From JBHGBM01 sp041946965 (GTDB taxonomy: Bacteria; Acidobacteriota; Terriglobia; Bryobacterales; Bryobacteraceae): DNA of 22,914 bases. Shown here in pieces: positions 15,014 to 22,914 of the stretch. Each line of letters starts with the position of its first letter. The first letter of the stretch is position 1. The notes below the pieces were generated by a model. It searched no databases. It was not told the origin of the DNA and worked only from the letters and a program-made list of their open reading frames with translations. The DNA lies in the NCBI GenBank assembly GCA_041946965.1, contig JBHGBM010000090.1, positions 1-22,914 of the forward strand, given 5' to 3'. The position numbers and the translations under genes are program-made.

Positions 15014-15023
15014 CTCGAGTAAC
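15006..15023. repeat. 9-bp tandem duplication covering the mnmA stop codon
   Basis: TCGAGTAAC occurs twice back to back. The duplication repeats the final Glu and stop codons so that two in-frame TAA stops follow each other. Probably a slippage event with no function. Confidence 0.6.
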
Positions 15024-15054
15024 CGGGGGGATTTCCACGGAGAACAAAAGCGCG

Positions 15055-15071
15055 TAAAATATTGCCGGAGG
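15055..15071 (+). promoter_or_regulatory. Candidate -10 box and Shine-Dalgarno for the 91-aa membrane protein
   Basis: TAAAAT (15055-15060, 5 of 6 to consensus) is followed by GGAGG (15067-15071) and then the ATG at 15079. The preceding GAACAAAAG is the only AT-rich patch in the gap after mnmA. This would give a leader of roughly 12 nt carrying the ribosome site. Confidence 0.4.
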
Positions 15072-15078
15072 TTTAGCC

Positions 15079-15354
15079 ATGTCGAGCCTCTGGGTGATCC
15101 TCGCGTACGGCGCCTCGCTGGGTTTGGCGCTGTTTCTGCTGTACCAATACAAAGCGCAGGCTTGGTACTGGCATGGCCTGAGCATAGCCGCCGCGGTTTC
15201 GATGGGCTTTATCCCGCCGCCCCAGGGCCTTGCCGGACCCACGTACGACCTGCTGTTCGGGGCGGTGTTCGCGTTTCTGATCGTGTGGGGCGTGGGCGGC
15301 GCGCTCATGTTCCGCACGCATCACACGCATCACCCGCGCCACAAGCACGCATAG
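15079..15354 (+). CDS. Small three-helix membrane protein with His-rich tail
   Basis: A 91-aa hydrophobic protein I do not recognise. Predicted membrane segments are about residues 4-22 (LWVILAYGASLGLALFLL), 29-47 and 55-78 (LLFGAVFAFLIVWGVGGALM). The end, RTHHTHHPRHKHA, has six histidines in 13 residues and might bind metal or lie on the cytoplasmic side as a basic tail. A good Shine-Dalgarno precedes the ATG by 7 nt, and the gene fills the gap between mnmA and the acyltransferase gene, so it is likely real. No role can be assigned from context. Confidence 0.75.
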   Translation: MSSLWVILAYGASLGLALFLLYQYKAQAWYWHGLSIAAAVSMGFIPPPQGLAGPTYDLLFGAVFAFLIVWGVGGALMFRTHHTHHPRHKHA

Positions 15355-15355
15355 A

Positions 15356-15361
15356 TACAAT
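15356..15361 (+). promoter_or_regulatory. Candidate -10 box ahead of the acyltransferase gene
   Basis: TACAAT (5 of 6 to consensus, within GATACAAT) ends 8 nt before the ATG at 15370. It lies just past the stop of the small membrane protein gene (15352-15354). Transcription from here would begin at about the start codon itself. Confidence 0.35.
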
Positions 15362-15369
15362 GGCGCTTG

Positions 15370-16272
15370 ATGCGCCGCCGCTCCGCTTTCCGCAACGTGA
15401 TCGAGTACGGGACTGCGTGGGTGGCGGTGCAGACGCTCGCCGCGGCTCCGGGCGGGCTTGCCTGGCGGCTGGCACGCGCCTACGCCGGCGTGCTTGATCG
15501 CGCGCTCCCGCGGCTGCGGCGCACCGCCTTGCGCAATCTCGAATTCGCCATGCCGGAGCTGGACGAGGCCGGGCGCCTGCGCACGGTGGAAGAGGTTTTC
15601 GATTCCATCGCGCGCGTGCTGGCGGCATTCGCGAAGTTTCCGCGCATTCAGCGGCGGAATGTTGCTGAATGGATACGGTGCGAGGGGCTGGAATATTACC
15701 GCGAGGCCAAGCGGCGCGGCAAGGGCGTGCTGGTGGCCACCGCGCATCTGGGCAACTGGGAACTGAGCGCCTACGCGCACGCGCTGCTCACGGAGCCGAT
15801 GAACGTGCTGGTGCGTCCGCTCGATAACCCCTACATCGACCGCATGGTGGAGCGGCGGCGGGCGCTCTCCGGCAACCGCGTGATCGCCAAGAAGGACTTC
15901 GCCCGCGGCATTCTGGCGGCGCTCCGCCGCAATGAGGCGGTGGGGATCCTCATCGATCAAAACGCTGCGCCGGAAAACGGTGTGTTTGTGGATTTCTTCG
16001 GCGTGCCGGCGTGCGCCGGGACGGGGTTCGCGCGCCTGGCCGCGCACAGCGGCGCCACGGTCATCCCCGGGTTCGCCACCTGGTCCGGCGAGGAGCGGCG
16101 CTACGTTCTGCGCTTCTACCCGCCGGTGCCGGTCTCCGGCGACGCCGCCGTGGATACCGCCGCCGTGCAGCGCGCCCTGGAGGCCGCCATACGGCGCGAG
16201 CCGGGCCAGTGGTTGTGGATCCACCGGCGCTGGAAGACGCGGCCGGCGGGCGAGCCGCCCCTGTACCGATAG
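15370..16272 (+). CDS. LpxL/HtrB-like lysophospholipid/lipid A acyltransferase
   Basis: A 300-aa protein of the lipid A late-acyltransferase (LpxL/HtrB) superfamily. It carries the catalytic HX4E motif HLGNWE (His126, Glu131) in VATAHLGNWELSAYAH, followed by NVLVRPLDNPYIDRMVERRR, ILIDQNAAPENGVFVDFFG, and the C-terminal PGQWLWIHRRWKTRP, all typical. It adds a fatty acyl chain to a lipid A precursor or related lipid at the inner membrane. The N-terminal part has a moderately hydrophobic segment (about 13-32) and basic residues. The start is taken as ATG 15370; a TTG directly before it is possible. It fits an outer-membrane organism. Exact acyl donor and acceptor are unknown. Confidence 0.87.
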   Translation: MRRRSAFRNVIEYGTAWVAVQTLAAAPGGLAWRLARAYAGVLDRALPRLRRTALRNLEFAMPELDEAGRLRTVEEVFDSIARVLAAFAKFPRIQRRNVAEWIRCEGLEYYREAKRRGKGVLVATAHLGNWELSAYAHALLTEPMNVLVRPLDNPYIDRMVERRRALSGNRVIAKKDFARGILAALRRNEAVGILIDQNAAPENGVFVDFFGVPACAGTGFARLAAHSGATVIPGFATWSGEERRYVLRFYPPVPVSGDAAVDTAAVQRALEAAIRREPGQWLWIHRRWKTRPAGEPPLYR

Positions 16273-16309
16273 GCGCCGGGGCGCCGGCGGCAGCGAGGCC
16301 GCGCTGTAG

Positions 16310-16315
16310 TATAAC
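16310..16315 (+). promoter_or_regulatory. Candidate -10 box ahead of the hybrid kinase gene
   Basis: TATAAC (5 of 6 to consensus, within GTAGTATAACGG) ends 12 nt before the ATG at 16328, in an otherwise very GC-rich gap. No Shine-Dalgarno is obvious. Confidence 0.35.
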
Positions 16316-16327
16316 GGGACTGGCGGC

Positions 16328-18157
<1,830 letters not shown>

Positions 18158-18218
18158 TTGCTGCACGGGCCTGCGGAGCCGCATTGCGCGTGCTGCACCT
18201 TGACCCCAAAGCGGCCAC

Positions 18219-18236
18219 CGCCGGGGACGGCCGGCG
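18219..18236. terminator. Weak hairpin between convergent kinase and DUF1080 genes
   Basis: CGCCGG (18219-18224) pairs with CCGGCG (18231-18236) over a 6-nt loop, in the 93-nt gap between two convergent genes. There is no T-run on either strand, so a terminator role rests mostly on position. Confidence 0.25.
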
Positions 18237-18250
18237 TCCAGAGTATCCCT

Positions 18251-18871
18251 TTACGGCAGTTCCTTAACGCGCACGTTGCGGAACTCCACGCGCGTGCCGT
18301 GGCCCAGGAAGCCGATGTGGCCGGAGGGGCGCTGGAGGCCCGGGTGTTTCCTCAGGATCTCCGGGTCTTTGGCGTCATCGAGGTTGGCGTCCGTGATCAG
18401 CTCTCCGTTGAGCTTCACGGTGATGCGGCGGCCGTTGGCGGTGATCTCGTACGAGTTCCACTGGCCGGCGGGTTTCAGAGCCCCGCGTTTGGCCGCAAAC
18501 ACGTCGTAGACCGAGCCGGTGTACTGGCCCGGGCGGAGGCTGGCGTAACGCGGGGCGGCGTCGTCGAGCACCTGGATCTCCATGCCCTGATAGGCGGCGT
18601 CGCCCTCGTAAGGCGCGCGGATGCCGATCCCGTTGTTGCCGCCGGGCGACAGCTTGAAATCGAGCCGCAGGACGAAGTTGGCGAATTCCTTTTCGGTGTA
18701 AAGGTTGCCGCCGCCGTCCGCCGGGCACACGATGATGCCGTTCTCGACCACGTAGCCCGGGCCGCGGCCGCGCACGAGTTTCCAACCCTCCAGCGTCTTG
18801 CCGTTGAACAGGGGCTGAAAACCGGGCTCCGCCACGGCCGCCGCAAGCAGCACAACGAGGGTTCCGAGCAT
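18251..18871 (-). CDS. Exported DUF1080 protein (3-keto-disaccharide hydrolase-like)
   Basis: A 206-aa protein with a short signal peptide (MLGTLVVLLAAAVAEP) and one DUF1080 domain, a concanavalin-like beta-sandwich. Motifs: FQPLFNGKTLEGWKLV (18-33), VVENGIIVC, FANFVLRLDFKL, NNGIGIRAPYEGDAAYQGMEIQVLDD, GQWNSYEITANGRRITVKLNGELI, and HIGFLGHGTRVEFRNVRVKEL at the end. Some members hydrolyse 3-keto-glucosides; many remain uncharacterised. The gene starts 2 nt after the stop of the upstream 404-aa DUF1080 gene and is surely in the same transcript. The pair is likely periplasmic and involved in sugar or glycoside breakdown. Confidence 0.88.
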   Translation of the reverse strand: MLGTLVVLLAAAVAEPGFQPLFNGKTLEGWKLVRGRGPGYVVENGIIVCPADGGGNLYTEKEFANFVLRLDFKLSPGGNNGIGIRAPYEGDAAYQGMEIQVLDDAAPRYASLRPGQYTGSVYDVFAAKRGALKPAGQWNSYEITANGRRITVKLNGELITDANLDDAKDPEILRKHPGLQRPSGHIGFLGHGTRVEFRNVRVKELP

Positions 18872-18873
18872 GG

Positions 18874-20088
18874 CTACCGTTTCTCCAGGACGGCGATGTC
18901 TTTGAACCAGATCTCGGTGGGCATGCGGCCGTGCACCTGCAGCCCGATGAAGCCTTCCAGCGGGCCGTTCACGTCGTTGGGCAGGTCCACCGTCTTCACG
19001 CCGTTAAGGTGGAAAACGATGCGGCGGCCGTGCAGGGAAGCCACCAGCTCGTTCCAGTCGCCGGCCTTGACGGCGGCGTTGTCCTCGGGGCCCGTGGTCC
19101 AGCCGCCGCCTTGCGGGGCGATGCGCCAGAAGCCGCCGGTGCGCTTGGCTTCGTCGATCTCGACTTCGTAGCCCATGCGCGCCTCGGGGTTGAAGCGCAG
19201 GAAGAAGCCGCTATTGCCCTTGACGATTTTGAAGTGTATGCGGCAGGTGATGTCCATGTGGGGGGCGGTGGACATCATGTAGCCGACGTTGGCATTGCCC
19301 TCGATGCTGGCGGCGTGAAAGGCGCCGTCCTCAACGGTCCACTTGCCGCCGCCGGTGGGCCTCCAGCCGCTGGTGGTCTTGCCGTCGAAGATGGGCTTCC
19401 AGGCGTGGCGGCCGAGATCCTGAATGCGGATATTGCGCCAGCGCACCTCGGCGGGCTTCTCGCCTTTGAACTGGTGCACCTGGAGTGCGATGAAGCCGGT
19501 CTGGTCGAGCGGATCCACCACGTTGGCGCAGGGCACGCCGTTGATGAAGACCCGCATGCTGTCGCCGATGGCCTCGACGCGGTAGCGGTTCCACTGGTTG
19601 TCCTTGAAAGCCTTGCTGGCGACGGGATCGGAGGCGATGTTGTGGAGCCAGCCGCGGCGCGCTTCGTCGTAGATGCCGCCGGAGGCGCCGGCCTCCTCGT
19701 TGCTCATTTCCACCTGGTAGCCGTAGACGCGGCCCGCCGGGTGCTTGCGGTTGACGAACTGTTTGCCGTTGAAGGTGCGGACCTGGGCCTCGGCGCCGTA
19801 GCGGTGGCTGCGGATCTGGACCCCGGAGTTCAGCACGGGATCGTTCTTGCTTTCCCACTCGAGGATAAAGTCGCCGTACTCCTTCTTGGTGCACAGGAAG
19901 CTGTTGGGGCTGCCCTCGGCGGTGCGGCCGACGATGGCGCCGTTCTCGACGCGGTAGGTGGCGAAGCCGTTGCAGACCTCCCAGCCGTTGAGCGTCTTGC
20001 CGTCGAACAGGGGGGTGAATTTCTCGGCGGCGCACAGCCCGCTTGCCAGGGGGAGCGCAGCCACGATCAGGTGAGAGAAACGCGTCAT
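18874..20088 (-). CDS. Exported protein with two tandem DUF1080 domains
   Basis: A 404-aa protein with a signal peptide (MTRFSHLIVAALPLASGLCAAE) and two DUF1080 copies. Domain 1 runs about 24-225 (FTPLFDGKTLNGWEV, NSGVQIRSH, RVYGYQVEMSNEEAGASGGIYDE, DNQWNRYRVEAIGDSMRVFING, TGFIALQVHQF, VRWRNIRIQDL). Domain 2 runs about 230-402 (WKPIFDGKTTSGWRP, NSGFFLRFNP, GYEVEIDEAKRTGG, GDWNELVASLHGRRIVFHLNG, EGFIGLQVHG, IWFKDIAVLEK). The two copies have diverged, domain 1 being longer through the Gly-rich insert. It leads a two-gene operon with the 206-aa DUF1080 gene. Function by analogy: glycoside or keto-glycoside processing in the periplasm; substrate unknown. Confidence 0.9.
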   Translation of the reverse strand: MTRFSHLIVAALPLASGLCAAEKFTPLFDGKTLNGWEVCNGFATYRVENGAIVGRTAEGSPNSFLCTKKEYGDFILEWESKNDPVLNSGVQIRSHRYGAEAQVRTFNGKQFVNRKHPAGRVYGYQVEMSNEEAGASGGIYDEARRGWLHNIASDPVASKAFKDNQWNRYRVEAIGDSMRVFINGVPCANVVDPLDQTGFIALQVHQFKGEKPAEVRWRNIRIQDLGRHAWKPIFDGKTTSGWRPTGGGKWTVEDGAFHAASIEGNANVGYMMSTAPHMDITCRIHFKIVKGNSGFFLRFNPEARMGYEVEIDEAKRTGGFWRIAPQGGGWTTGPEDNAAVKAGDWNELVASLHGRRIVFHLNGVKTVDLPNDVNGPLEGFIGLQVHGRMPTEIWFKDIAVLEKR

Positions 20089-20094
20089 GGACCT

Positions 20095-20100
20095 ATTATC
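20095..20100 (-). promoter_or_regulatory. Candidate -10 box for the DUF1080 operon
   Basis: On the - strand GATAAT (5 of 6 to consensus, within TAAGATAATAGG) ends 6 nt before the ATG at 20088. This distance fits a leaderless message. No matching -35 was found at 16-18 nt spacing. Confidence 0.4.
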
Positions 20101-20153
20101 TTACGACCGTTACCGGGCCAGTGTCCGTTCTTGGGATTGGGTTCGTTTGGCCG

Positions 20154-20501
20154 CTACTGCATGGTGGTGGGCTGCGGACACCAGATGCGAAGAACGGCGG
20201 CCTGGCCGGGTTGGAAGGAGTCGGTGATCCGGTTGCGGCCGTCGTAAATGATGAGCCGCCCGGCCGCATCCAGGTGCACGCGGAAGGCGTTCCGGACCTG
20301 CACCTGGGCTTGGCCCTCGAGTTTCAGTTGCAGAAACAACCTGGAACCATCGGCCGGCGACATCATATCTACAGCATCGGGCAAATGCCGCATGCAGCAA
20401 ATACTCCCAAACGTTAGTGGCCGGCTGCTGCCTATCTTCTCTACCCAAAATATGCCCGCCAGCCATGCGCATTTTGCGTACCATCGGGAGTTCACCCGCA
20501 C
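20154..20501 (-). CDS. Doubtful small hypothetical protein
   Basis: An open frame of 115 codons, of which the last ~70 (from ATG at 20366) look protein-like: a beta-strand pattern with RVHLDAAGRLIIYDGRNR, ITDSFQPGQAAVLRIW and few rare residues. The upstream part, in lower-GC DNA, does not look coding (Cys and Trp rich), so if real the gene more likely starts at 20366 or is the tail of a broken gene. There is no Shine-Dalgarno at either start. I do not recognise a family. Its 3' end lies 65 nt from the DUF1080 start on the same strand. Confidence 0.3.
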   Translation of the reverse strand: MRVNSRWYAKCAWLAGIFWVEKIGSSRPLTFGSICCMRHLPDAVDMMSPADGSRLFLQLKLEGQAQVQVRNAFRVHLDAAGRLIIYDGRNRITDSFQPGQAAVLRIWCPQPTTMQ

Positions 20502-20542
20502 CCTCTCCGAGGGATAGCCACCGCACGTTGCACAAGGTTAAC

Positions 20543-20572
20543 TTGACACGCCCCGCGAATGCATTTTAAAGT
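20543..20572 (+). promoter_or_regulatory. Sigma-70-type promoter of the Ig-repeat gene
   Basis: A perfect -35 TTGACA (20543-20548) is followed after 18 nt by TAAAGT (20567-20572, 4 of 6), or after 17 nt by TTAAAG. The start site would fall near 20579, giving a leader of about 70 nt. It is the only full -35/-10 pair I found in the window. Confidence 0.6.
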
Positions 20573-20577
20573 ACAAA

Positions 20578-20624
20578 AGTTCTAAACGTACTAGAACTGT
20601 AGTTCCATCTTTGTCAGGTAGTTC
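20578..20624. promoter_or_regulatory. Dyad cluster (AGTTC/GAACT half-sites), candidate operator
   Basis: A perfect 7-bp inverted repeat, AGTTCTA (20578-20584) and TAGAACT (20592-20598), is separated by 7 nt. The second arm also forms GAACT-GT-AGTTC (20594-20605), and another AGTTC lies at 20620-20624. The cluster starts just after the -10 box, at the expected transcription start, the classical place for a repressor operator. It could also form a hairpin in the 5' leader. Confidence 0.5.
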
Positions 20625-20651
20625 TGGCCGATGCGCTGGGAAGTGATGAGT

Positions 20652-22914
20652 ATGCGGAACACTGATTCTAACATTTCGGAGCGGGGATGGCTGAGCCGTT
20701 CGGTCGCTTCTTTCTTTTGCGTACTGCTCTTGGCGGCGGGAGTGTCCAGAGGGGCGTCGCCGATCCGGGTGAGGGTCACACCCGTTTCGGTGAAGGTGCA
20801 GGCCGGTCAGAGCCAGCAGTTCACGGTGGAAGTGACCAATGCCCAGAACCCGGCGGTCACCTGGAGCGTAAACAACATCGCCGGCGGAAGCGCCTCAGTG
20901 GGGACGATTTCGAGCACGGGGCTCTACACGGCGCCGGCAAACGCCACCGCGCAGTTCTCCGTCCTGGTTGTGGCCCGCAGTGTTGAAAACCCGCAAAGCT
21001 ATGGCAAAGCGGCGGTTGCGATCAGCCCGGCGCAGGCGGCTCCCGTTGCGGTTACGGTGACGCCGGCCTCGGTGACGTTGGGAGTCTCGCAAACGCAGCA
21101 GTTCACGGCGGTGGTTTCGAACGCGTCCAATTCGGCGGTGACTTGGTCGCTGAAGCCGGCGGTGGGGACGATTTCGGCCTCCGGGCTGTACACGGCTCCG
21201 GCGAGCGTGAAATCGGCGCAATCCGTAACGGTTACGGCCACGAGCGTGGCGGATTCGAGCAAGGCAGCCACGGCGGCGGTGACGGTGAACCCGCCGGTGG
21301 CGGTTGCCGTGACTCCCGTATCGGCAAGCGTTGGAGCGGGGCAGTCGCAGCAGTTCAGGGCCTCGGTGAGCGGGACGGCGAACACGGCGGTGGCGTGGGC
21401 GGTGAGCCCGGCGGTGGGCAGCATCTCGGCGGCCGGTCTCTACACGGCGCCGGCGAATCTGCAATCGCCGCAGAGCGTCACCGTGACGGCCACCAGCGCC
21501 GCGGACAGCACCAAGAAGGCCAACGCGGCGGTGACGGTGAACCCGCTGATCTCCGTTGCGGTTACGCCGGATTCGGCATCCCTGGTGGCGGGCCAGAGCC
21601 GGCAGTTCACGGCGTCGGTGACCGGGACCGTCAACACGGCGGTGACCTGGAGCCTCAGTCCGGCGGTGGGCACGGTGTCGGCCAGCGGCCTTTACACGGC
21701 TCCGGCGACGGTGACCTCGCCGCAGACGGTGACCGTGACGGCCACCAGCGCGGCCGATGTGAGCAAGAAGGCCAGCGCGGTGGTGACGGTGGACCCGCCG
21801 GTGGCGGTTTCGGTGGCGCCGGCATCGGTGACGCTGGCGGCGGGGCAGACACAGCAGTTCACGGCATCGGTGACGGGGACGGCGACCACCGCGGTGACGT
21901 GGTCGGTGAGCCCGCCGGTGGGGACGGTTTCGGCCGGGGGTCTCTACACGGCCCCGGCGACTTTGACGGCGGCGCAGACGGTGACGGTGACCGCGACCAG
22001 CGTTGCGGATACCACCAAGAAGGCCAGCGCAGCGGTGACGGTGAACCCGCCGGTGGCGGTCTCGGTGGCTCCGGCGTCGGCAACCCTGACGGCCGGGCAG
22101 ACGCAGCAGTTCACGGCATCGGTGACGGGGACGGCGAACACGGGAGTGACATGGTCGGTGAGCCCGGCGGTTGGGACGGTATCGGCCAGTGGTCTTTACA
22201 CGGCGCCGGCGACGGTGACGGCACCGCAAACCGTGACGGTGACGGCGACGAGCGTGGCGGATGGGAGCAAGAAGGCGAGCGCGGCGGTGACGGTGAACCC
22301 GCCGGTCTCCGTTGCGGTCACGCCGGATTCCGCATCGCTGGTGGCGGGCCAGAGCCAGCAGTTCACGGCGCTGGTGACCGGGACCGTCAACACGGCGGTG
22401 ACCTGGAGCATCAGTCCGGCGGTGGGGACGGTGTCGGCCAGCGGTCTTTACACGGCTCCGGCGACGGTGACTTCCTCTGAGAGCGTGACGGTCAGGGCCA
22501 CAAGTGCTGCTGACCCCAGTAAGACCGCGGCGGCCGTGATTACGTTGAATGGTCCGATTGTCGTGACAGTCAGCCCGGCATTGGCGACATTGGGCCCTTC
22601 GCAGACGCAGCAGTTCGCGGCGGCCGTCACGGGGACGACGAATACGGCAGTGAATTGGACGGTGAGCCCGGCGGTGGGCACGATCTCCAGCAACGGACTC
22701 TATACCAGTCCGGCAACGGTGCAGGGCACGCAGACTGTGACGATCACGGCCATCAGTGCGGCGGATTCGACCAGACGCGCCCAGGCGACAGTACGTTTAT
22801 CGGCGGCTGTTACGGTCGGCGGATTAGTCGATCTCCCCAAGCCGGTGCCCGGCGTCAACCTGCTCTCGAATCCCGGCTTCGAGCAGGGGAAAGCCGGCTG
22901 GTCGGACAATGGGT
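20652..22914 (+). CDS. Large exported protein with tandem bacterial Ig-like repeats (partial, runs off the window)
   Basis: At least 754 codons with no stop before the window end. Residues 1-36 form a long signal peptide (charged n-region, then VASFFCVLLLAAGVSRGAS). Eight Ig-like (Big_2-type) repeats follow: the first of 94 aa (38-131), then seven of exactly 84 aa, with the pattern VAVTPxSxSLxAGQxQQFTA, VTWSVSPAVGTVSASGLYTAPA and VTVTATSxADxSKKA. After the repeats a linker leads to VNLLSNPGFEQGKAGWSDNG, the typical opening of a carbohydrate-binding or jelly-roll module. Likely a secreted or surface adhesin or enzyme whose catalytic part lies downstream. GGGAAG (20638-20643) favours ATG 20652 over in-frame ATGs at 20631 and 20646. 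The AT-richer promoter contrasts with the GC-rich repeats. Confidence 0.85.
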   Translation, partial: MRNTDSNISERGWLSRSVASFFCVLLLAAGVSRGASPIRVRVTPVSVKVQAGQSQQFTVEVTNAQNPAVTWSVNNIAGGSASVGTISSTGLYTAPANATAQFSVLVVARSVENPQSYGKAAVAISPAQAAPVAVTVTPASVTLGVSQTQQFTAVVSNASNSAVTWSLKPAVGTISASGLYTAPASVKSAQSVTVTATSVADSSKAATAAVTVNPPVAVAVTPVSASVGAGQSQQFRASVSGTANTAVAWAVSPAVGSISAAGLYTAPANLQSPQSVTVTATSAADSTKKANAAVTVNPLISVAVTPDSASLVAGQSRQFTASVTGTVNTAVTWSLSPAVGTVSASGLYTAPATVTSPQTVTVTATSAADVSKKASAVVTVDPPVAVSVAPASVTLAAGQTQQFTASVTGTATTAVTWSVSPPVGTVSAGGLYTAPATLTAAQTVTVTATSVADTTKKASAAVTVNPPVAVSVAPASATLTAGQTQQFTASVTGTANTGVTWSVSPAVGTVSASGLYTAPATVTAPQTVTVTATSVADGSKKASAAVTVNPPVSVAVTPDSASLVAGQSQQFTALVTGTVNTAVTWSISPAVGTVSASGLYTAPATVTSSESVTVRATSAADPSKTAAAVITLNGPIVVTVSPALATLGPSQTQQFAAAVTGTTNTAVNWTVSPAVGTISSNGLYTSPATVQGTQTVTITAISAADSTRRAQATVRLSAAVTVGGLVDLPKPVPGVNLLSNPGFEQGKAGWSDNG
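20763..22808 (+). repeat. Eight tandem Ig-like repeat units (252-bp period)
   Basis: Units begin at 20763, 21045, 21297, 21549, 21801, 22053, 22305 and 22557. Units 2-8 are each exactly 252 bp. Unit 4 most resembles unit 7 (shared VAVTPDSASLVAGQS and TGTVNTAVTWS), and unit 5 most resembles unit 6 (VAVSVAPAS), while units 1, 2 and 8 are the most divergent. The inner units are the youngest copies. Confidence 0.9.

Larger units (their letters stand above)
20089..20651. other. 563-nt intergenic stretch between the DUF1080 operon and the Ig-repeat gene
   Basis: This divergent spacer holds the - strand -10 candidate next to 20088, the doubtful small ORF at 20154-20501, and the + strand promoter with dyads at 20543-20624. 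From about 20367 to 20651 GC content is visibly lower than in the rest of the window, as expected of regulatory or horizontally acquired DNA. No RNA gene was recognised. Confidence 0.6.

Noticed and set aside
16272..16285. GGCGCC-GG-GGCGCC hairpin after the acyltransferase gene
   Set aside because: The loop is too short for a stable terminator, there is no T-run, and such GC palindromes are expected by chance in this base composition.
20895..22229. Open - strand frame of 444 codons rich in Arg and His opposite the Ig repeats
   Set aside because: It mirrors the third-position G/C codons of the repeat gene and consists of monotonous RHRHRR patterns with no start context; a shadow.
21143..22480. 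Open + strand frame of 445 codons (Gly/Asp/Glu rich) within the Ig repeats
   Set aside because: Out of frame with the clear LYTAPA repeats and made of GDGEPAGG-type periodic text; it follows from the 252-bp repeat lacking stops.

Overview
The window looks like chromosomal DNA from a GC-rich, Gram-negative soil-type bacterium, most likely an acidobacterium of the Solibacter/Bryobacterales kind. This is inferred from the mix of families, not from a marker gene. The clues are an outer-membrane Tol-Pal locus, a fused AroD-AroE, abundant exported DUF1080, DUF6807 and sulfatase proteins with twin-arginine leaders, and a giant exported protein of bacterial Ig-like repeats with the LYTAPA motif. Gene density is high and most genes sit on the + strand in short operons with start/stop overlaps.

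Layout. 1-1837: the end of pal, then cpoB (ybgF) and deoC. 1864-4964: aroDE (type I dehydroquinate dehydratase fused to shikimate dehydrogenase), a 58-aa leader-like protein and an amidase-signature hydrolase, tightly coupled. 5117-8518: an exported trio of DUF6807 protein, cyanophycinase-like S51 peptidase and M2 (ACE-like) zinc lipoprotein peptidase. 8536-11124: a Tat-exported sugar isomerase/epimerase-like TIM barrel and a Tat-exported sulfatase. 11190-11876: a decayed IS110-type transposase with paired palindromes at its edge. 11989-15013: a divergent pair, a SAM-hydrolase (DUF62) on the - strand and a cysteine desulfurase overlapping mnmA on the + strand, the latter two forming a likely sulfur relay for tRNA 2-thiouridine. 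15079-18157: a small His-tailed membrane protein, an LpxL/HtrB-like acyltransferase and a hybrid histidine kinase. 18251-20088 (- strand): two DUF1080 genes carrying three DUF1080 domains. 20089-20651: a largely non-coding stretch with one doubtful small ORF and a good promoter/operator region. 20652-end: the start of the Ig-repeat surface protein, cut by the window edge.

Most of the window is envelope, core-metabolism and scavenging genes. The exported peptidases, amidase, sulfatase, isomerase and DUF1080 proteins suggest breakdown of complex extracellular matter. I do not see an obvious complete new defence or mobile system. The observations most worth checking are: the hybrid kinase whose phospho-acceptor histidine is replaced by glycine; the dyad-rich promoter in front of the Ig-repeat gene; the recurring -10-like boxes only 6-13 nt from start codons, suggesting leaderless transcripts; and the coupled DUF6807/cyanophycinase/M2 cluster.
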